This document shows, in pieces, positions 42,605 through 52,502 of a stretch of 64,000 nucleotides of DNA. Location of the stretch: assembly GCA_040756515.1 (NCBI GenBank), contig JBFLYW010000008.1:62001-126000 (forward strand). The letters are read 5' to 3'. How positions within the stretch are numbered: the first letter of the stretch is position 1; the number at the start of each line of letters is the position of its first letter. The notes under the pieces are model-generated. The model had not been told where the DNA came from, made no database searches, and was given only the letters and a program-made list of their open reading frames with translations. The translations under genes were made by a program, and so were the position numbers. The stretch comes from DSXH01 sp020724325 (lineage in GTDB: Bacteria > Bacteroidota > Ignavibacteria > Ignavibacteriales > Melioribacteraceae).

Positions 42605-43678
42605 TTAGTTTACCTTAAAGCCGGATTCACTTAAAAATCTTTTAGCCCGTTTAGCAGTTTCATCGCTTTCAAATGAAACTCTGAATGTTCCTCCGGTTCC
42701 TTCGCGAACTTTTAGCAGCTCTATATCTTTAATGTTTATTCCATTGTTATACAGTAAAGATGTTAATTTTGCTAAGACGCCGGGTTCATCTTTAACATAA
42801 ACAAAGATATCGAACAGGGAATTTATAAATCCTTTTGTGTTTCGCGGGATCTCATCTCGTTTTATTCTTGCACTCTCAAATTTTTTATGAATTGATTCAG
42901 GATCCCCGGATGATAAAATTTTTTTCATGTTTTGCAGATCATTAATAAAATTATCGATTGCATAAACAATATTATTCTTATTATAACCAAAAACCGATTT
43001 CCAAATTTCAAAATCACTCGATGCAATTCTTGTCATATCTCTGAATCCTCCGGCTGCAAAGTCGAAGAAGTTGATATCGTTCTCTTTAAGACTTGCTGAA
43101 TTAATCAATGAGACAGCAATCAATTGGGGCAGATGGCTTACTGAAGCTACAACAATATCATGAACTTTAGAATTCAGAAAAGTTATTCGCGCACCAAGCA
43201 GATTAATTATTTCCAGCAATGAATTAATTTTTGGATCTTTTGATTCTGCATCGCATAAAATATAAACTGCGTTTTCAAATAAAGTTGGATCTGAATTTTG
43301 GAATCCGCTTACTTCTTTACCTGTCATCGGATGTCCTCCGATGTAAATACCTTTTGAAGAAGACCGATTCCATATTTCGCGAAATGGAGATTTAACGCCG
43401 CACACATCGGTTATTATTTGATTCTCTTTTAACAGAGGAATCAATTTTGTAAATATTTTTATTGATTCATCCACAGGAAGGGAGAGGAAAATTATTTCAC
43501 TCTCAAGAGATTGTTCAACGCATTCTAATTTTTTGTCAATTACTCCAAGAGAATAAGCACTTAAAAGAACCTCGTCGGTATCGTATGCGCTAATTTTTAT
43601 GTCAGCCGATTGTCTCAAAGCTTTTGCAATGGAGCCGCCAATTAATCCAAGTCCTATTATTGAAACACTTGCAGCCAA
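42605..43678 (-). CDS. tyrA: Prephenate dehydrogenase with C-terminal ACT domain
   Basis: Oxidatively decarboxylates prephenate to 4-hydroxyphenylpyruvate for tyrosine synthesis. The NAD loop is IIGLGLIGGSIAKAL (about 7-21); ITDVCGVKSPF and GGHPMTGKEVSGF are conserved prephenate-site segments with the catalytic His. Residues about 285-357 (FDIFVYVKDEPGVLAKLTSL) form an ACT domain, implying feedback by an aromatic amino acid. 357 residues. The start is a TTG that directly abuts the DAHP synthase stop, so the two are coupled. Confidence 0.92.
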   Translation of the reverse strand: MAASVSIIGLGLIGGSIAKALRQSADIKISAYDTDEVLLSAYSLGVIDKKLECVEQSLESEIIFLSLPVDESIKIFTKLIPLLKENQIITDVCGVKSPFREIWNRSSSKGIYIGGHPMTGKEVSGFQNSDPTLFENAVYILCDAESKDPKINSLLEIINLLGARITFLNSKVHDIVVASVSHLPQLIAVSLINSASLKENDINFFDFAAGGFRDMTRIASSDFEIWKSVFGYNKNNIVYAIDNFINDLQNMKKILSSGDPESIHKKFESARIKRDEIPRNTKGFINSLFDIFVYVKDEPGVLAKLTSLLYNNGINIKDIELLKVREGTGGTFRVSFESDETAKRAKRFLSESGFKVN

Positions 43679-44692
43679 CTATAATTCCCTTCCAATAGCA
43701 GTGGCAATTAGACGTAGTTCTTCAACTAATTTAATAAAAGAATTCGGCAGAAGGGCTTGAGGTCCATCGCTAAGAGCATTCTCCGGGTCGTCGTGGATTT
43801 CTATCATCAGTCCATCTGCGCCGGCAGCAACTGCCGCACGAGCCATTGGCGGAACCTGATCCCTTAATCCAGTTGCATGCGATGGGTCGCCGAATATAGG
43901 CAAATGACTTTTTTTATGAACTACAGGAATTGCTGAAAGATCAAACGTATTGCGTGTATATTGCTCGAATGTTCTAATCCCTCGCTCGCATAGAAACACA
44001 TCTTTGTTGCCGTTTGATAAAATATATTCAGCGGACATTAACCATTCTTCAATTGTAGCTGCAATACCGCGTTTAAGCATAACAGGTTTTATAGTTTTGC
44101 CAAGTTCTTTTAATAGAGAATAATTCTGCATGTTACGTGCACCAACCTGGTAGATATCAACATAAGGTTCCATTAATTCTATTTGATCAATTTGCATCAC
44201 CTCCGAAATTACAAGTAAGTTATTCTCATCTGCGGCAGCTCTAATTATTTTCAATCCTTCAACACCCAATCCTTGAAACGAGTAAGGGGATGTCCGCGGT
44301 TTAAAAGCGCCGCCTCTTAAAATTTTTCCGCCCACTTCTTTAACTACCGCTGCCATTCTAAAAATTTGCGCTTCACTCTCTATTGAACAAGGACCTGCAA
44401 TTAACACAACTTTCTTTCCGCCTATCTCAACATCTTTAATTTTTATGATTGTGTCTTCTTCGTGAAAACTTCTACTCGCTAATTTATATGGTGTAGTAAC
44501 CCGATATACTTCTGCAACTCCATCAAGAATACTTATTTTTCTCGTATCGAAATTTGGCTGAACACCAATTGCACCGATTATTGTTCTTTCGACACCTGTT
44601 GACTTATGAACCTGAAACCCGTAGGATTCCAGATGCTTTACTACATTATCTATTTGTACTTCAGTCGCATTTTTTTCAAGAATTATAACCAA
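43679..44692 (-). CDS. aroF: 3-deoxy-7-phosphoheptulonate (DAHP) synthase, type I-beta
   Basis: First step of the shikimate pathway: condenses phosphoenolpyruvate and erythrose 4-phosphate. An N-terminal ferredoxin-like regulatory domain (about 1-70) precedes the barrel, whose motifs are VVLIAGPCSIESEAQIFRMA, GGAFKPRTSPYSFQGLG, MLKRGIAATIEEWLM, VFLCERGIRTFEQYTRN and PIFGDPSHATGLRD. 337 residues. The start is a TTG (MVIILEKNATEVQ) with a GGAG site at proper distance. It is directly coupled to tyrA and follows the DUF1684 gene by 17 bp. The symbol is nominal; subfamily naming varies. Confidence 0.95.
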   Translation of the reverse strand: MVIILEKNATEVQIDNVVKHLESYGFQVHKSTGVERTIIGAIGVQPNFDTRKISILDGVAEVYRVTTPYKLASRSFHEEDTIIKIKDVEIGGKKVVLIAGPCSIESEAQIFRMAAVVKEVGGKILRGGAFKPRTSPYSFQGLGVEGLKIIRAAADENNLLVISEVMQIDQIELMEPYVDIYQVGARNMQNYSLLKELGKTIKPVMLKRGIAATIEEWLMSAEYILSNGNKDVFLCERGIRTFEQYTRNTFDLSAIPVVHKKSHLPIFGDPSHATGLRDQVPPMARAAVAAGADGLMIEIHDDPENALSDGPQALLPNSFIKLVEELRLIATAIGREL

Positions 44693-44709
44693 TTTTTTCT
44701 CCGCATTTA

Positions 44710-45369
44710 TTAATCATGAAATTTTTTTTCACCAGCTTTTATCGCAATAGGAATGTTATCCTCTTTAGTAGGTATCGCACAAGAGTAATCAGGATTGTAA
44801 GCGCAATAAGGATTATATGCCAAATTAAAATCGATCTCGTAAACATGATTTGGATCTTCTACTTTTTCGAAATCGATATATCTTCCAACTCCGTAAGTAT
44901 CTTTATTTGTTGTGGAATCAGTAAACCAGATTGAGTAGTAAAACATTCCATTTTTTGAAGCGCTCTTATAAACATTTATTTTGTGATTTTTCCCCGGGTA
45001 GTTGAATTGTACATATCCATACTTTACGGTTTTTCTCTCTTCTCCTTTTGTACCGAAAATTGTGATTGTATCTTTCAATTCATATTCATATAGCTTACTC
45101 TTAAAAACAAAATCCGGATCCACATCGAAATAATTTAGATTATGGAATATAACTTTACCTTTGAAGTTAAACGGTGAATTGGGATTGTTCTTCATCCATT
45201 CATTTTTTTCTTTTCTCAACTCTTCAATTCTAAAAATATATTCTTTCTGTTCGGGTGTAAGGTTTTTGCCGCATCCGGCAAGAACGATAAATAAAATTAA
45301 AACGTTAGTTACACGTATTAAGCTGATTCGCGCGGTTAAAGAAATTATTTGATCAATCATTTTTCTCAT
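44710..45369 (-). CDS. DUF1684 lipoprotein
   Basis: A 219-residue protein with a signal sequence and the lipobox VLAGC (Cys about residue 33), so probably membrane-anchored. The segments YGVGRYIDFEKVE, DFNLAYNPYCAYNPDYSCAI and PIAIKAGEKKF are the DUF1684 signature. Function is unknown for the family. The long N-terminal stretch before the lipobox suggests a later start, but no better ATG is obvious. The 5-prime end overlaps the mutS end by 17 bases, so translation may be coupled. Confidence 0.85.
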   Translation of the reverse strand: MRKMIDQIISLTARISLIRVTNVLILFIVLAGCGKNLTPEQKEYIFRIEELRKEKNEWMKNNPNSPFNFKGKVIFHNLNYFDVDPDFVFKSKLYEYELKDTITIFGTKGEERKTVKYGYVQFNYPGKNHKINVYKSASKNGMFYYSIWFTDSTTNKDTYGVGRYIDFEKVEDPNHVYEIDFNLAYNPYCAYNPDYSCAIPTKEDNIPIAIKAGEKKFHD

Positions 45370-47968
45370 TAATTTTCTTTTTTAATTCATTCAATTTGTT
45401 TAGTGCTTCCAATGGTGTAAGCTGATTAATTGGTAAATCCGAAATTTCTTTTCTAAGAGAATCGTCTTTCATTTCAAACAGACTGATCTGAAGGTTATCC
45501 TGATTTTTAAGTTTAGCCAATTTTGCTTTTTTTACTTCATAAGGAGTTAATTCCTTGCTTTCGAGATTTGCCAGAACTTCTTTAGCTCTTGAAGTAACAA
45601 ACTGAGGCAAACCTGCCATTTGAGCAACTTGAATTCCATAACTATGATCTGCTCCGCCGGGAGATACCTTATGTAAGAAAATAATTTTATCGCCGTACTC
45701 ACGGACTTCTACTTTATAATTTTTTATTCGAGGAAAAAGTTGAGCCATTTCATTTAATTCGTGGTAATGAGTAGCAAACAAAGTTTTTGCTTGAACGTTC
45801 GGGTTATCGTGCAGGTATTCTGTAATAGACCAGGCAATTGAGATGCCGTCGAAAGTACTTGTTCCACGCCCAATTTCATCAAGTAGAATTAAACTTTTGT
45901 CAGTGGCATTATTCAAAATATTAGCAGCTTCTTGCATTTCAACAAGGAAAGTACTTTCGCCCGATGCAATGTTATCACTTGCACCTACACGTGTAAATAT
46001 TCTATCTACTAATCCAATTCGGGCTTCCTTAGCTGGAACGAACGAACCAATCTGTGCCATTAGAATAATTAACCCGACCTGACGCAGGTAAACTGATTTA
46101 CCAGCCATATTAGGTCCGGTTAAAATAATTATCTGATCCTCCGTTGAAGAGAGGTTAGTGCTGTTTTGTGTAAATTTTTCTCCAGTCGGAAGTATTCGTT
46201 CCACAACCGGATGCCGTCCGTCAATTATTTCGATTTTATCAGATTCATTCAATAGTGGTTTAACATATTTATTTTCATCTGCCGCTTCAGCAAGCGAAAG
46301 ATAACAATCGAGCATTGCAACAAGCCGGGCATTCTCCTGTATTTCTACTGATGCAGTTGAAGCGTTATTTCTTATCTGATCATATAACTCGAATTCAAGC
46401 TTAATAATTTTTTCTTCAGCATTTAGTATTTTGTCTTCATACTCTTTTAACTCAGGTGTAATATATCGTTCACTATTTACGAGAGTTTGTTTCCGGATAT
46501 AATCTTCTGGAACTTTATCTTTATTGGCATGACTAATTTCAATGTAATAGCCAAAAATTTTATTATAGCTTACTTTAAGTGAAGATATTTTTGTTCTTTC
46601 GCGCTCTGTTTTCTGCAAGTTAGCAATCCAATCTTTAGCATTGGTTGAAAGACTTCTAAGTTCATCCAATTCCGGATTAAAACCCGGTCTAATTACCAGC
46701 CCATCGGAAACTGAAATTGGCGGGTTATCCGAGATTGCTAATTCAATAATATTAACAAGCCAATCAAGTGAGTGCAATTTTTGATTTATCTGTTGAAGAG
46801 TTTCTACTTTTGTAAGATCAAGAAGCTGTTTAATAAGCGGAATTTTCTTTAATGATGTTTTGAGATTTATCATTTCTCTCGGATTGGCTCTTCCGGTGCA
46901 GATTTTTGAAGTCAGTCTTTCGAGATCGCCTATTTCGCTCAATTCATTTTGTAAATTTTTTCTGAGTGTTTTATTATTAAAAAATTCCTCTACACATTCT
47001 TGTCGTTTTAGAATTGGTTCTAGCCTAATGAGAGGTGCGGCGATCCATTTCTTTAACATCCTTCCGCCCATAGCAGTTTTTGTTCTATCTAGAATTGAGA
47101 TTAAAGTTCCTTCGCGGTCGCCTTCATTCATAGAAAAAATAATTTCGAGATTGCGCCTTGTAGAAGAATCGAGCAGCATATAATCGGAAGGATTGTAATG
47201 CGAAATTTTATTAATGTGCGGAAGATTAGCTTTTTGAGTTTCTCTTAAATAATTAATTACTGCGCCGGCAGAACAAATTGCAGCATGCAGACCTTCTATA
47301 CCGAATCCCTTTAGTGTTCTTGTGTTGAAATGATTCATTAAAAGTTCTGATGCGTAGTCAAAGTTATAAATCCATTCGTCAATTTTGGTTATTCTTGTAT
47401 TTGGCAAAATTTTTTGAATCAATTGCTCAAGTTCATTTTTAAATTTTTTAGGAATTAGAACTTCTGCCGGATTGATTGAGCCGATTTGCTGATTCAGTTC
47501 GTTTCTATTTATCTGAAATGTTTGAAACTCACCGGTGGAAATATCGCTAAATGCGAGTCCGGCAATTTCATCTTCAATATAGATTGAGAGAAGGTAATTA
47601 TTTTTTTTATGGTCTAGTAGTTTATCATTAAAAGAAACACCCGGAGTAACTACTTCAATAACATCGCGTTTAACAATACCTTTAGCAAATTTAGGATCTT
47701 CAAGTTGTTCGCAAACGGCAACACGATATCCTGCTCTAACCAGCTTTGGCAGGTAGCTGTCAATTGCATGATGCGGAAAACCGGCAAGCGGAACATCTTC
47801 TGCCGCACCGTTAGCGCGCTTGGTTAATGTTATGCCAAGCACTCTGGATGCAATTTTGGCATCTTCTTCAAATGTCTCAAAGAAATCGCCCATCCGGAAT
47901 AGAAGAATTGTATCGGGATAATTATCTTTAATCCGGGAGTATTGTGCCATTAATGGCGTTACTGACAT
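45353..47968 (-). CDS. mutS: DNA mismatch repair protein MutS
   Basis: Recognises mismatches and starts repair. The N-terminal mismatch-binding domain has FRMGDFFETFEEDA with the Phe-x-Glu wedge; the ATPase has TGPNMAGKSVYLRQ (Walker A, about residue 618), DEIGRGTSTFDG and ATHYHEL. The C-terminal tail ends in the helical LTPLEALNKLNELKKKI, which contacts MutL/beta clamp in other bacteria. An in-frame TTG would add 18 residues, but the ATG at 47968 gives MSVTPLMAQYSRIKDNYPD, the usual beginning. 871 residues, normal. Confidence 0.97.
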   Translation of the reverse strand: MSVTPLMAQYSRIKDNYPDTILLFRMGDFFETFEEDAKIASRVLGITLTKRANGAAEDVPLAGFPHHAIDSYLPKLVRAGYRVAVCEQLEDPKFAKGIVKRDVIEVVTPGVSFNDKLLDHKKNNYLLSIYIEDEIAGLAFSDISTGEFQTFQINRNELNQQIGSINPAEVLIPKKFKNELEQLIQKILPNTRITKIDEWIYNFDYASELLMNHFNTRTLKGFGIEGLHAAICSAGAVINYLRETQKANLPHINKISHYNPSDYMLLDSSTRRNLEIIFSMNEGDREGTLISILDRTKTAMGGRMLKKWIAAPLIRLEPILKRQECVEEFFNNKTLRKNLQNELSEIGDLERLTSKICTGRANPREMINLKTSLKKIPLIKQLLDLTKVETLQQINQKLHSLDWLVNIIELAISDNPPISVSDGLVIRPGFNPELDELRSLSTNAKDWIANLQKTERERTKISSLKVSYNKIFGYYIEISHANKDKVPEDYIRKQTLVNSERYITPELKEYEDKILNAEEKIIKLEFELYDQIRNNASTASVEIQENARLVAMLDCYLSLAEAADENKYVKPLLNESDKIEIIDGRHPVVERILPTGEKFTQNSTNLSSTEDQIIILTGPNMAGKSVYLRQVGLIILMAQIGSFVPAKEARIGLVDRIFTRVGASDNIASGESTFLVEMQEAANILNNATDKSLILLDEIGRGTSTFDGISIAWSITEYLHDNPNVQAKTLFATHYHELNEMAQLFPRIKNYKVEVREYGDKIIFLHKVSPGGADHSYGIQVAQMAGLPQFVTSRAKEVLANLESKELTPYEVKKAKLAKLKNQDNLQISLFEMKDDSLRKEISDLPINQLTPLEALNKLNELKKKINEKND

Positions 47969-48053
47969 AATTGTATCTAAAATTTGGGCTAAAAATATAC
48001 GAGAATAGGGAACTAATAACAATTTGACAGCAGAACTATTCTATTAAATGTCT

Positions 48054-48590
48054 ATGAGAAATATTGCTTGTCATTTCGATCCCGGCGTTGATGGATCGTG
48101 AGAGTCGAACCTAAACCTTGAAGGTCGGGAGTTGTTATTTAATTCCCCATGACCTTCAAGGATGTTGATTCTTCAGTCATACCGACTGTGTCGGTATTCC
48201 TTCAGAATGACAGTTCTTCGTCTCCCGACAAGTCGGGATCCTCAGAATGACAAAGTATAAAGTGTCCTGTCATTCTGAGCCGAACAAAGTGAGGCGAAGA
48301 ATCTATCCTTAAATTCTTCGTCGCTCCGCTCCTCAGAATGACAAATCCCATTGTCATTTCGATCCCGTCGTTGACTGATCGGGAAAGCCGAACCTAAACC
48401 TTGAAGGTCGAGCGTTGTTATTTGATACCTTGATGACCTTCAAGGTTGTTGATTCTTCAGTCATACCGACTGTGTCGGTATTCCTTCAGAATGACAAAGT
48501 AAAAAGTGTCCTGTCATTCTGAGCGAAGTGAGGCGAAGAATCTATGCGTAAATTCTTAGTCGCTTCGCTCCTTCGAAATAATATTTCTGA
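48054..48590. repeat. Dispersed intergenic hairpin repeats, copies 3 and 4
   Basis: About 540 of the 780 bases between mutS and the GH13 gene are repeat mosaic. AACCTTGAAGGTC stems occur at 48114-48126 with 48151-48161 (the second arm is degenerate) and at 48397-48409 with 48435-48447. ATACCGAC/GTCGGTAT hairpins follow each, and CATTCTGA units alternate with GAAGAATC boundaries. The two halves are nearly the same sequence, so one probably arose by duplication. Confidence 0.8.
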
Positions 48591-48747
48591 ATTTTTTTGA
48601 GTTCTTAAAATATTTCTTCAAGATAAATGATCAAGCCGGCAAAATTAGTTATTGGTTCAAGTTTATTGATAGAGCATTATTACTTATATTGAGATCAATA
48701 AAAATCTAAATTTTCAGTAATCAGAATAATCGGCTTATTCTTTAAAA

Positions 48748-51700
48748 ATGAAATTGCATATGAAAAAAAATCCACGCTTCGAATTTCACATCGCGAAAGA
48801 AGTTCGAAAAAAATATGAAATTGACGAGCTCTTCTTCTCCATTTCGGGTAATGTTGTATTCGCAAATAATGCTGCTGTACGGAATTTTGTAAAGAAAATT
48901 AATGATAAACGGGAACCGTCTGAGCAAGTTAAGGTTGGTGAAGTTAATGCAGCCGGTCTGTTGGATGAAATTTATCATTTCCTCTTCAGAATTTATGATG
49001 TACAAATTAATCCAGGAGCAATTAAGAAGGCTTTAGAATTTCTTTATACTTCTTTAGGTGAAGGTGAAGTAAGAAAACTTTTATTTGATTTTGTTGAAGT
49101 ATTTCCCCCAATTGATGTTTATAAAGGGAAAGCAGATGTTTATGATTATCTTAACTCATTCACATCAGATCGGTCTAACTTAGCAATTACTTTAGAAGAG
49201 TTAATTCTATTATCGTTCGCCAATATTAATCCGGCAAACAAGAATATTCTCGAATTATTTGATCAAAATTATCTGAACGAAAAAAAGACGTATAAAAAAA
49301 TATTAATCGAGCTCGAAAAATTTTTTGTGAACGAAATTAAGATTGGTCCTGATAATCAAGATCTCTTTACTTTCTTTAAGACACCTATTCTTACTAATCC
49401 AGATAGTATCGAAGCTCAGCTCGATTTCATACATGATAAATGGGGAATTTTATTGGATGAAAGATTTCTGAATCGAATCTTAAGCGGTAAAGATTTGATA
49501 AAGGAGAGTATAATTTTAGGATTTGGCGGTGTGGGCGGCGCACCCGGTTTTGCTCCTCAGTATAAAGAGGGAACAAGCGATGCAGATTTTTTAACACTCG
49601 GCAAATCAGGTTATCGTTATGCTCTCGATTCGTGGAAAGATTATGAAGAAACAGAACGATTTACACAAGATACCGATTGGATGCCGCGCGTTGTTATGAT
49701 CGCAAAAAATATTTATGTGTGGCTCGATCAACTTTCAAAAAAATACCAACGACATATTAAGACTATCGATCAAATTCCGGATGAAGTACTCGATCAACTC
49801 GCAAACTGGGGATTTAATTGTTTGTGGCTAATTGGGATTTGGGAACGGAGTAATTCATCAAGAAAAATAAAACATATCTTAGGTAATATTGATGCAGCTG
49901 CTTCTGCATATTCATTATATGATTATCAAATAGCATACGACCTTGGGGGTGAACACGCATACAATAATTTAAGTGAACGTGCTCGTAACAGAGGTATTCG
50001 GCTTGCGAGCGACATGGTTCCAAATCATACGGGTATTTTCTCAAAGTGGGTAATTGAACGACCCGATTATTTTATTCAAACGCCTTTTCCGCCATTTCCA
50101 AATTATCGTTTCAGCGGTCCAGATTTATCTGATGACCAATCAATTCAGTTGAGAATTGAAGACGGATATTGGAGCAGGACGGATGCAGCAGTTGTTTTTC
50201 AAAGAGTTGATAATAGAACCGGTGATGTTAGGTATATCTATCATGGAAACGATGGAACGAATATGCCGTGGAACGACACAGCTCAGCTTAATATGATTCT
50301 TGCTGAAGTTCGAGAAGCAGTTATCCAAAAAATATTTGAAGTTGCGCGGAAGTTCTCTATTATCCGTTTTGATGCGGCAATGACTCTTGCAAAAAAACAT
50401 TTCTCAAGATTGTGGTTTCCCGTTCCCGGTAGAGGCGGTGACATCCCATCACGATCGGATTATTCTTTATCACAAGAAGAATTTGACAGACAATTTCCCG
50501 TAGAATTTTGGCGTGAAGTTGTTGATAGAATTAATTCCGAAATGCCCGATACTCTTCTTCTTGCAGAAGCATTTTGGCTGATGGAAGGTTACTTCGTCCG
50601 GACTCTTGGAATGCATCGTGTTTATAATTCTGCGTTCATGAATATGATGATGAAAGAAGAAAATGCAAAGTACCGTGATCTTATCTCGAATACATTAGAG
50701 TTCGAACCGGAAATTCTGAAACGCTACGTTAATTTTATGAGCAATCCCGATGAAGAAACAGCTATAAAACAATTTGGTACTGACGATAAATATTTTGGCG
50801 TATGCACATTAATGGTTACACTTCCAGGTTTACCGATGTTTGCTCATGGACAAATAGAAGGTTTTACTGAAAAATACGGAATGGAATATCAGCGGGCTTA
50901 TTATCAGGAATCACCGAATCAATGGCTTGTTGAAAGGCATATTAGGGAAATCTTTCCGCTGATGAAAAAACGTTTTCTCTTTAGCCAAGTTATTAATTTC
51001 TGGCTATTTGATTTTTATGATAACAAAGGCAATTTAAATGAAAATGTTTTTGCTTATACCAATTGCGAACGAGGCGAGAAAGCATTAGTATTTTATAACA
51101 ATAAATATGAAATGACGAAAGGAACAATTTTTCACTCATCGCCAAAACTTGTTTCTTTTTCTAACGGTGAAAAAATAATTCAGAAACGAACACTTGGCGA
51201 AGCACTGAATGTTAATCCAACCCTTCAGCATTATTACATTTACAGAGAAAATGTTTCTAACCTTGAGTACTTGAAATCGGGGCATGAATTTGCCTTTCAG
51301 GGTTTTCAAGTTGAACTCGGCGCATTCAAATATCTTGTTTACCTTAACTTCTATGAAGTATATGATGCAAACGGTGATTATGAAAAGTTAGCACGTAAGC
51401 TGAAGGGTAATGGAGTTCCATCAATTTTTAGAGCTTTGCAAGAAATGAAACTGGAACCAATCCACAATGCATTTGAGAATATTTTTGATGAAGAGACTGT
51501 TCAAGAATTTATTAGCCAATTCGATATTAACGAAACAGATGAATTGAATAAGTGTTGTCAGAGCATTTCGAAAAAATACGGACGGTTCATAAAAGCGGTA
51601 ATAAAGCATTTCGAGCTGGATTGTGATACGAAAAAGAACTTAAATGATTTTTTTGATTTGATGAAAAAAAGTAAAAGAGTATCGGCGCTGGTAAATAGTT

Positions 51701-52326
51701 ATTTATCGGTGAAGCCGGATTCAATTCATAGAAATAATTTTCATCCCTTTGTTTTAAGTTCCGATTCAGATTACACAGGAAACTCAATTCTACTGATGCA
51801 TTATTTTGTCATTTCATGTCTGAAAAATTTATTAAGTGGTTCTGGTGAAATTAACCGTAATAATTTTATTGAGAAAATGATTCTAATTACACCAATCAGA
51901 AATATTTTAAAACGAAGTGGAAAAGGTGAATATGAATTAGAAAAAGAGATTCTCCTTCTAAATGTTCTGTTAGAATTTGGAGAAAAATCCAATTCACTTT
52001 TCGATGATAAAACAATTATGCCTGATAAAAGTTTGGATTCGGATAATGTTGCAGCCATTCAGCAATTATTAGGAAGTGAACCAATTAGATTATTTATGGG
52101 TGTTAATCAGTTTGAGGGAATTACATATTACAACAAAGAGAGCTTTGACGAATTATTGAGCTGGTTTTTCTCTTTTCAATTGATTAATAGCGCGGATGAT
52201 GAAGCAAAATTCTTATCAGGAATGATGAAAAAGCTAAATCGATATCTGGAATTAGAAAGACTTTCTGATGAATCTAATTTTATTCTTGATCGGTTAATAG
52301 ATAAGATTACGATAAATGACTTCTGA
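48748..52326 (+). CDS. Very large GH13-like alpha-amylase-family protein
   Basis: A 1192-residue protein with a GH13 TIM barrel in its middle. RLASDMVPNHTGI (about 417-430) is region I, SIIRFDAAMTLAKKH (about 535-549) carries the nucleophile Asp, and LLAEAFW (about 604-610) the general-acid Glu. The third acidic position is in NFMSNPDEETA (about 663-673), where the usual NHD is NPD. About 270 residues of unknown helical sequence precede the barrel and some 400 follow it. No signal peptide is seen, so it is probably cytosolic, acting on stored glucan or maltosides. ATG at 48760 is an alternative start. Neighbours give no pathway clue. Confidence 0.8.
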   Translation: MKLHMKKNPRFEFHIAKEVRKKYEIDELFFSISGNVVFANNAAVRNFVKKINDKREPSEQVKVGEVNAAGLLDEIYHFLFRIYDVQINPGAIKKALEFLYTSLGEGEVRKLLFDFVEVFPPIDVYKGKADVYDYLNSFTSDRSNLAITLEELILLSFANINPANKNILELFDQNYLNEKKTYKKILIELEKFFVNEIKIGPDNQDLFTFFKTPILTNPDSIEAQLDFIHDKWGILLDERFLNRILSGKDLIKESIILGFGGVGGAPGFAPQYKEGTSDADFLTLGKSGYRYALDSWKDYEETERFTQDTDWMPRVVMIAKNIYVWLDQLSKKYQRHIKTIDQIPDEVLDQLANWGFNCLWLIGIWERSNSSRKIKHILGNIDAAASAYSLYDYQIAYDLGGEHAYNNLSERARNRGIRLASDMVPNHTGIFSKWVIERPDYFIQTPFPPFPNYRFSGPDLSDDQSIQLRIEDGYWSRTDAAVVFQRVDNRTGDVRYIYHGNDGTNMPWNDTAQLNMILAEVREAVIQKIFEVARKFSIIRFDAAMTLAKKHFSRLWFPVPGRGGDIPSRSDYSLSQEEFDRQFPVEFWREVVDRINSEMPDTLLLAEAFWLMEGYFVRTLGMHRVYNSAFMNMMMKEENAKYRDLISNTLEFEPEILKRYVNFMSNPDEETAIKQFGTDDKYFGVCTLMVTLPGLPMFAHGQIEGFTEKYGMEYQRAYYQESPNQWLVERHIREIFPLMKKRFLFSQVINFWLFDFYDNKGNLNENVFAYTNCERGEKALVFYNNKYEMTKGTIFHSSPKLVSFSNGEKIIQKRTLGEALNVNPTLQHYYIYRENVSNLEYLKSGHEFAFQGFQVELGAFKYLVYLNFYEVYDANGDYEKLARKLKGNGVPSIFRALQEMKLEPIHNAFENIFDEETVQEFISQFDINETDELNKCCQSISKKYGRFIKAVIKHFELDCDTKKNLNDFFDLMKKSKRVSALVNSYLSVKPDSIHRNNFHPFVLSSDSDYTGNSILLMHYFVISCLKNLLSGSGEINRNNFIEKMILITPIRNILKRSGKGEYELEKEILLLNVLLEFGEKSNSLFDDKTIMPDKSLDSDNVAAIQQLLGSEPIRLFMGVNQFEGITYYNKESFDELLSWFFSFQLINSADDEAKFLSGMMKKLNRYLELERLSDESNFILDRLIDKITINDF

Positions 52327-52334
52327 AGAATATA

Positions 52335-52441
52335 GTTCGTCATTTCGACGCGCCATAAGCGGATCGGGAGAGGCGAACCTAAACGTTGAAGGTCGGGAGT
52401 AGTTATTTATTTCGTAATGACCTTCAAGGTTATAGAGCTTT
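52335..52441. repeat. Dispersed intergenic hairpin repeat, copy 5
   Basis: After a CATTTCGAC-type unit, AACGTTGAAGGTC (52382-52394, one mismatch) pairs with GACCTTCAAGGTT (52429-52441). It fills the gap between the GH13 gene and the next coding region and gives a false extension to the latter. Confidence 0.75.
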
Positions 52442-52502
52442 GAAAGACACTTCTGAAAAATTCAGAAGTCTAATTAGAATAAATTCAGCTTCAAAAGTAA
52501 TT

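Noticed and set aside
48054..48590. Possible tRNA or structured RNA gene
   Set aside because: The structure is explained by the dispersed hairpin repeats, and no cloverleaf or T-loop sequence was seen.
52386..52502. A 39-residue N-terminal extension of the sigma-like candidate
   Set aside because: It reads through the AACCTTGAAGGTC-type hairpin repeat and starts with TTG; the ATG at 52503 is a more credible start.
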